From Paludibacter sp. (GTDB taxonomy: Bacteria; Bacteroidota; Bacteroidia; Bacteroidales; Paludibacteraceae): a stretch of DNA of 33,082 bases. The position numbers were made by a program, and so were the translations under genes. The notes beneath the pieces were generated by a model. The model was not told where the DNA came from. It made no database searches and saw nothing but the letters and a program-made list of their open reading frames with translations. The stretch is from NCBI GenBank assembly GCA_028691965.1, contig JAQUYE010000029.1, positions 1-33,082 of the forward strand, read 5' to 3'. This document shows, in pieces, positions 31,940-33,082 of the stretch; position 1 is the stretch's first letter; the number at the start of each line of letters is the position of its first letter.

Positions 31940-33082
31940 ATGAAATCAAGCTATAAACTTATTCTGCTGTTAGTGATATTCACTACTTCCCTGTCCGCTG
32001 TAGCTCAGCGTATTGTTCAGGGAACAGTGACCTCCAAAACCGACGGAGAACCGTTAATCGGAGTAAACATTACTGAAGAGGATGCCAATAATCGTGTTAT
32101 TAGTGGTACGATTACCGACTTCGACGGAAAGTATGTACTTCGGATTAAAAGCAACAGCCATCGGATAGTTGTGAGTTATGTGGGTTATACTAAGTTTGAA
32201 CGTGTTATTGGAACAGCGAATGTTATCAATGCACAGCTTACTGAATTAACGCAGCAAATAACTGACGTTGTGATAACTGCGCAACGCCGTCAAACCGAGG
32301 GAGGATTCAGTATTCCCAAACGAGAAATTGCCACCGCTGTACAAACCATCGAAATGAAGGAAGTTGAAGGTATTCAGGTTTCCTCTATCGACGAAGCATT
32401 GCAGGGACGAATTGCCGGTCTCGACATTGTTGCCAACTCCGGCGACCCCGGTAGTGGTACCACCATGCGTATTCGTGGTGCAAGTTCGATCAATGGAAAT
32501 AATCAACCACTTATCGTTTTGAACGGTGTACCGTATGAAATGCAGGTAGATCAGAGTTTCGACTATGCCAATTCAAATCAGGAACAATATGCTAACCTGC
32601 TGAGTATAAATCCGGATGATATCCAGGAAATCTCCGTATTAAAAGATGCTGCTGCTTCGGCTGTATGGGGTTCCAAGGGGGCTAACGGGGTAATTATGAT
32701 TACTACCAAACGAGGTTATTACGGTCCGACAAAAATTGAATACTCGTTTCGCTATACCGGTACTATACAACCTCAGGGATTGAATATGCTGAACGGTGAC
32801 GACTATACCATGTTGATGAAACAGGCTTTTTTCAATCCTGCTCAGGACGAAAACGCTGCTAATTATGATGAATACAATTATAATAAGTCGTTTTCCGAGT
32901 ACCACAACTTTAATAAAAATACCAACTGGGTTGATGCGGTTTCGCAGATAGGTAATATTAATGACCATTATCTAACCCTGTCAGGTGGTGATGAACGTGC
33001 AATCTATCGTATCTCGGGTGGCGTAATGAATCAGAATGGTACCGTCATTGGACAGTTATTTAACCGTCTGTCCTCACGGGCG
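31940..33082 (+). CDS. SusC/RagA-type TonB-linked receptor, 5' part (runs off right edge)
   Basis: The first 381 codons of a TonB-dependent outer-membrane transporter. MKSSYKLILLLVIFTTSLSA-VAQ is a signal peptide (~22 residues). Residues ~26-105 are a CarboxypepD_reg-like domain (VQGTVTSKTDGEPLIGVNI, TDFDGKYVLRI, VVSYVGYTKFE). The plug follows with LQGRIAGLDIVANSGDPGSG, TTMRIRGASSINGNNQPLIV and EISVLKDAAASAVWGSKGAN, the SusC signature. Such receptors import oligosaccharides or peptides captured by a SusD-like lipoprotein, which would be expected just beyond the window. The gene follows the FAS1 lipoprotein in the same operon; the barrel is not in view. Confidence 0.93.
   Translation, partial: MKSSYKLILLLVIFTTSLSAVAQRIVQGTVTSKTDGEPLIGVNITEEDANNRVISGTITDFDGKYVLRIKSNSHRIVVSYVGYTKFERVIGTANVINAQLTELTQQITDVVITAQRRQTEGGFSIPKREIATAVQTIEMKEVEGIQVSSIDEALQGRIAGLDIVANSGDPGSGTTMRIRGASSINGNNQPLIVLNGVPYEMQVDQSFDYANSNQEQYANLLSINPDDIQEISVLKDAAASAVWGSKGANGVIMITTKRGYYGPTKIEYSFRYTGTIQPQGLNMLNGDDYTMLMKQAFFNPAQDENAANYDEYNYNKSFSEYHNFNKNTNWVDAVSQIGNINDHYLTLSGGDERAIYRISGGVMNQNGTVIGQLFNRLSSRA

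Overview
The window reads as part of a Bacteroidales (Bacteroidota) chromosome. The evidence is the RagA/SusC receptor with a carboxypeptidase-regulatory-like N-terminus, a DUF5606 protein, the ~600-residue PurF-like amidotransferase, a Bacteroides-type dipeptidyl peptidase III lipoprotein, and repeated -7 boxes of the form TAnnTTTG. A family such as Dysgonomonadaceae or Porphyromonadaceae/Tannerellaceae is a guess from gene content. Nearly everything is housekeeping; the accessory parts are a ~1.4 kb gene-free patch (3.5-4.8 kb), a short surface-polysaccharide cluster (13.8-17.1 kb) and a Sus-like outer-membrane locus at the right edge.

Layout. 1-1082: 5' part of AMP nucleosidase (-) and a stand-alone HsdR-N-like nuclease-fold protein (+). 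1112-3481 (-): XRE regulator followed by pyrK and pyrD (dihydroorotate dehydrogenase B); the regulator has a consensus Bacteroidota promoter embedded in an AATGTAAA palindrome. 3482-4825: AT-rich and gene-free, with an array of eight 22-bp palindromic tandem repeats. 4826-12133 (-): a tightly spaced run dapL - glmS - purF-like - DUF5606 - nif3-like - zinc-ribbon coiled-coil protein, closed by a terminator. glmS carries an in-frame TGA in place of a conserved glycine codon. 12223-13643 (-): YhdH/AcuI-type oxidoreductase and bactofilin. 13779-17122 (+): FemAB/GNAT-like protein, GT4 glycosyltransferase and MOP-family flippase. 17165-22520 (-): ddh, ygiQ, gmk, RNase P RNA (rnpB) and trpB2. 22715-25570 (+): yicC, yihY and coaE, ending in a strong bidirectional terminator shared with the convergent dpp III-mazG pair (-). 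28576-end (+): NAD(P)-binding protein, a multi-FAS1 lipoprotein and the first 381 codons of a SusC/RagA receptor that runs off the window.

How the genes work together. Cell-envelope supply is the common theme: dapL and ddh give two alternative routes to diaminopimelate, glmS makes glucosamine-6-phosphate for amino sugars, and the GT4/flippase pair and bactofilin concern the surface. Nucleotide supply is the second theme (pyrKD, gmk, amn, PurF-like, MazG). I found no convincing new multi-gene defence or mobile system. The signals that most deserve a second look are the interrupted glmS, the 22-bp palindromic array, and the cluster of AATGTAAA motifs around the XRE gene's promoter.
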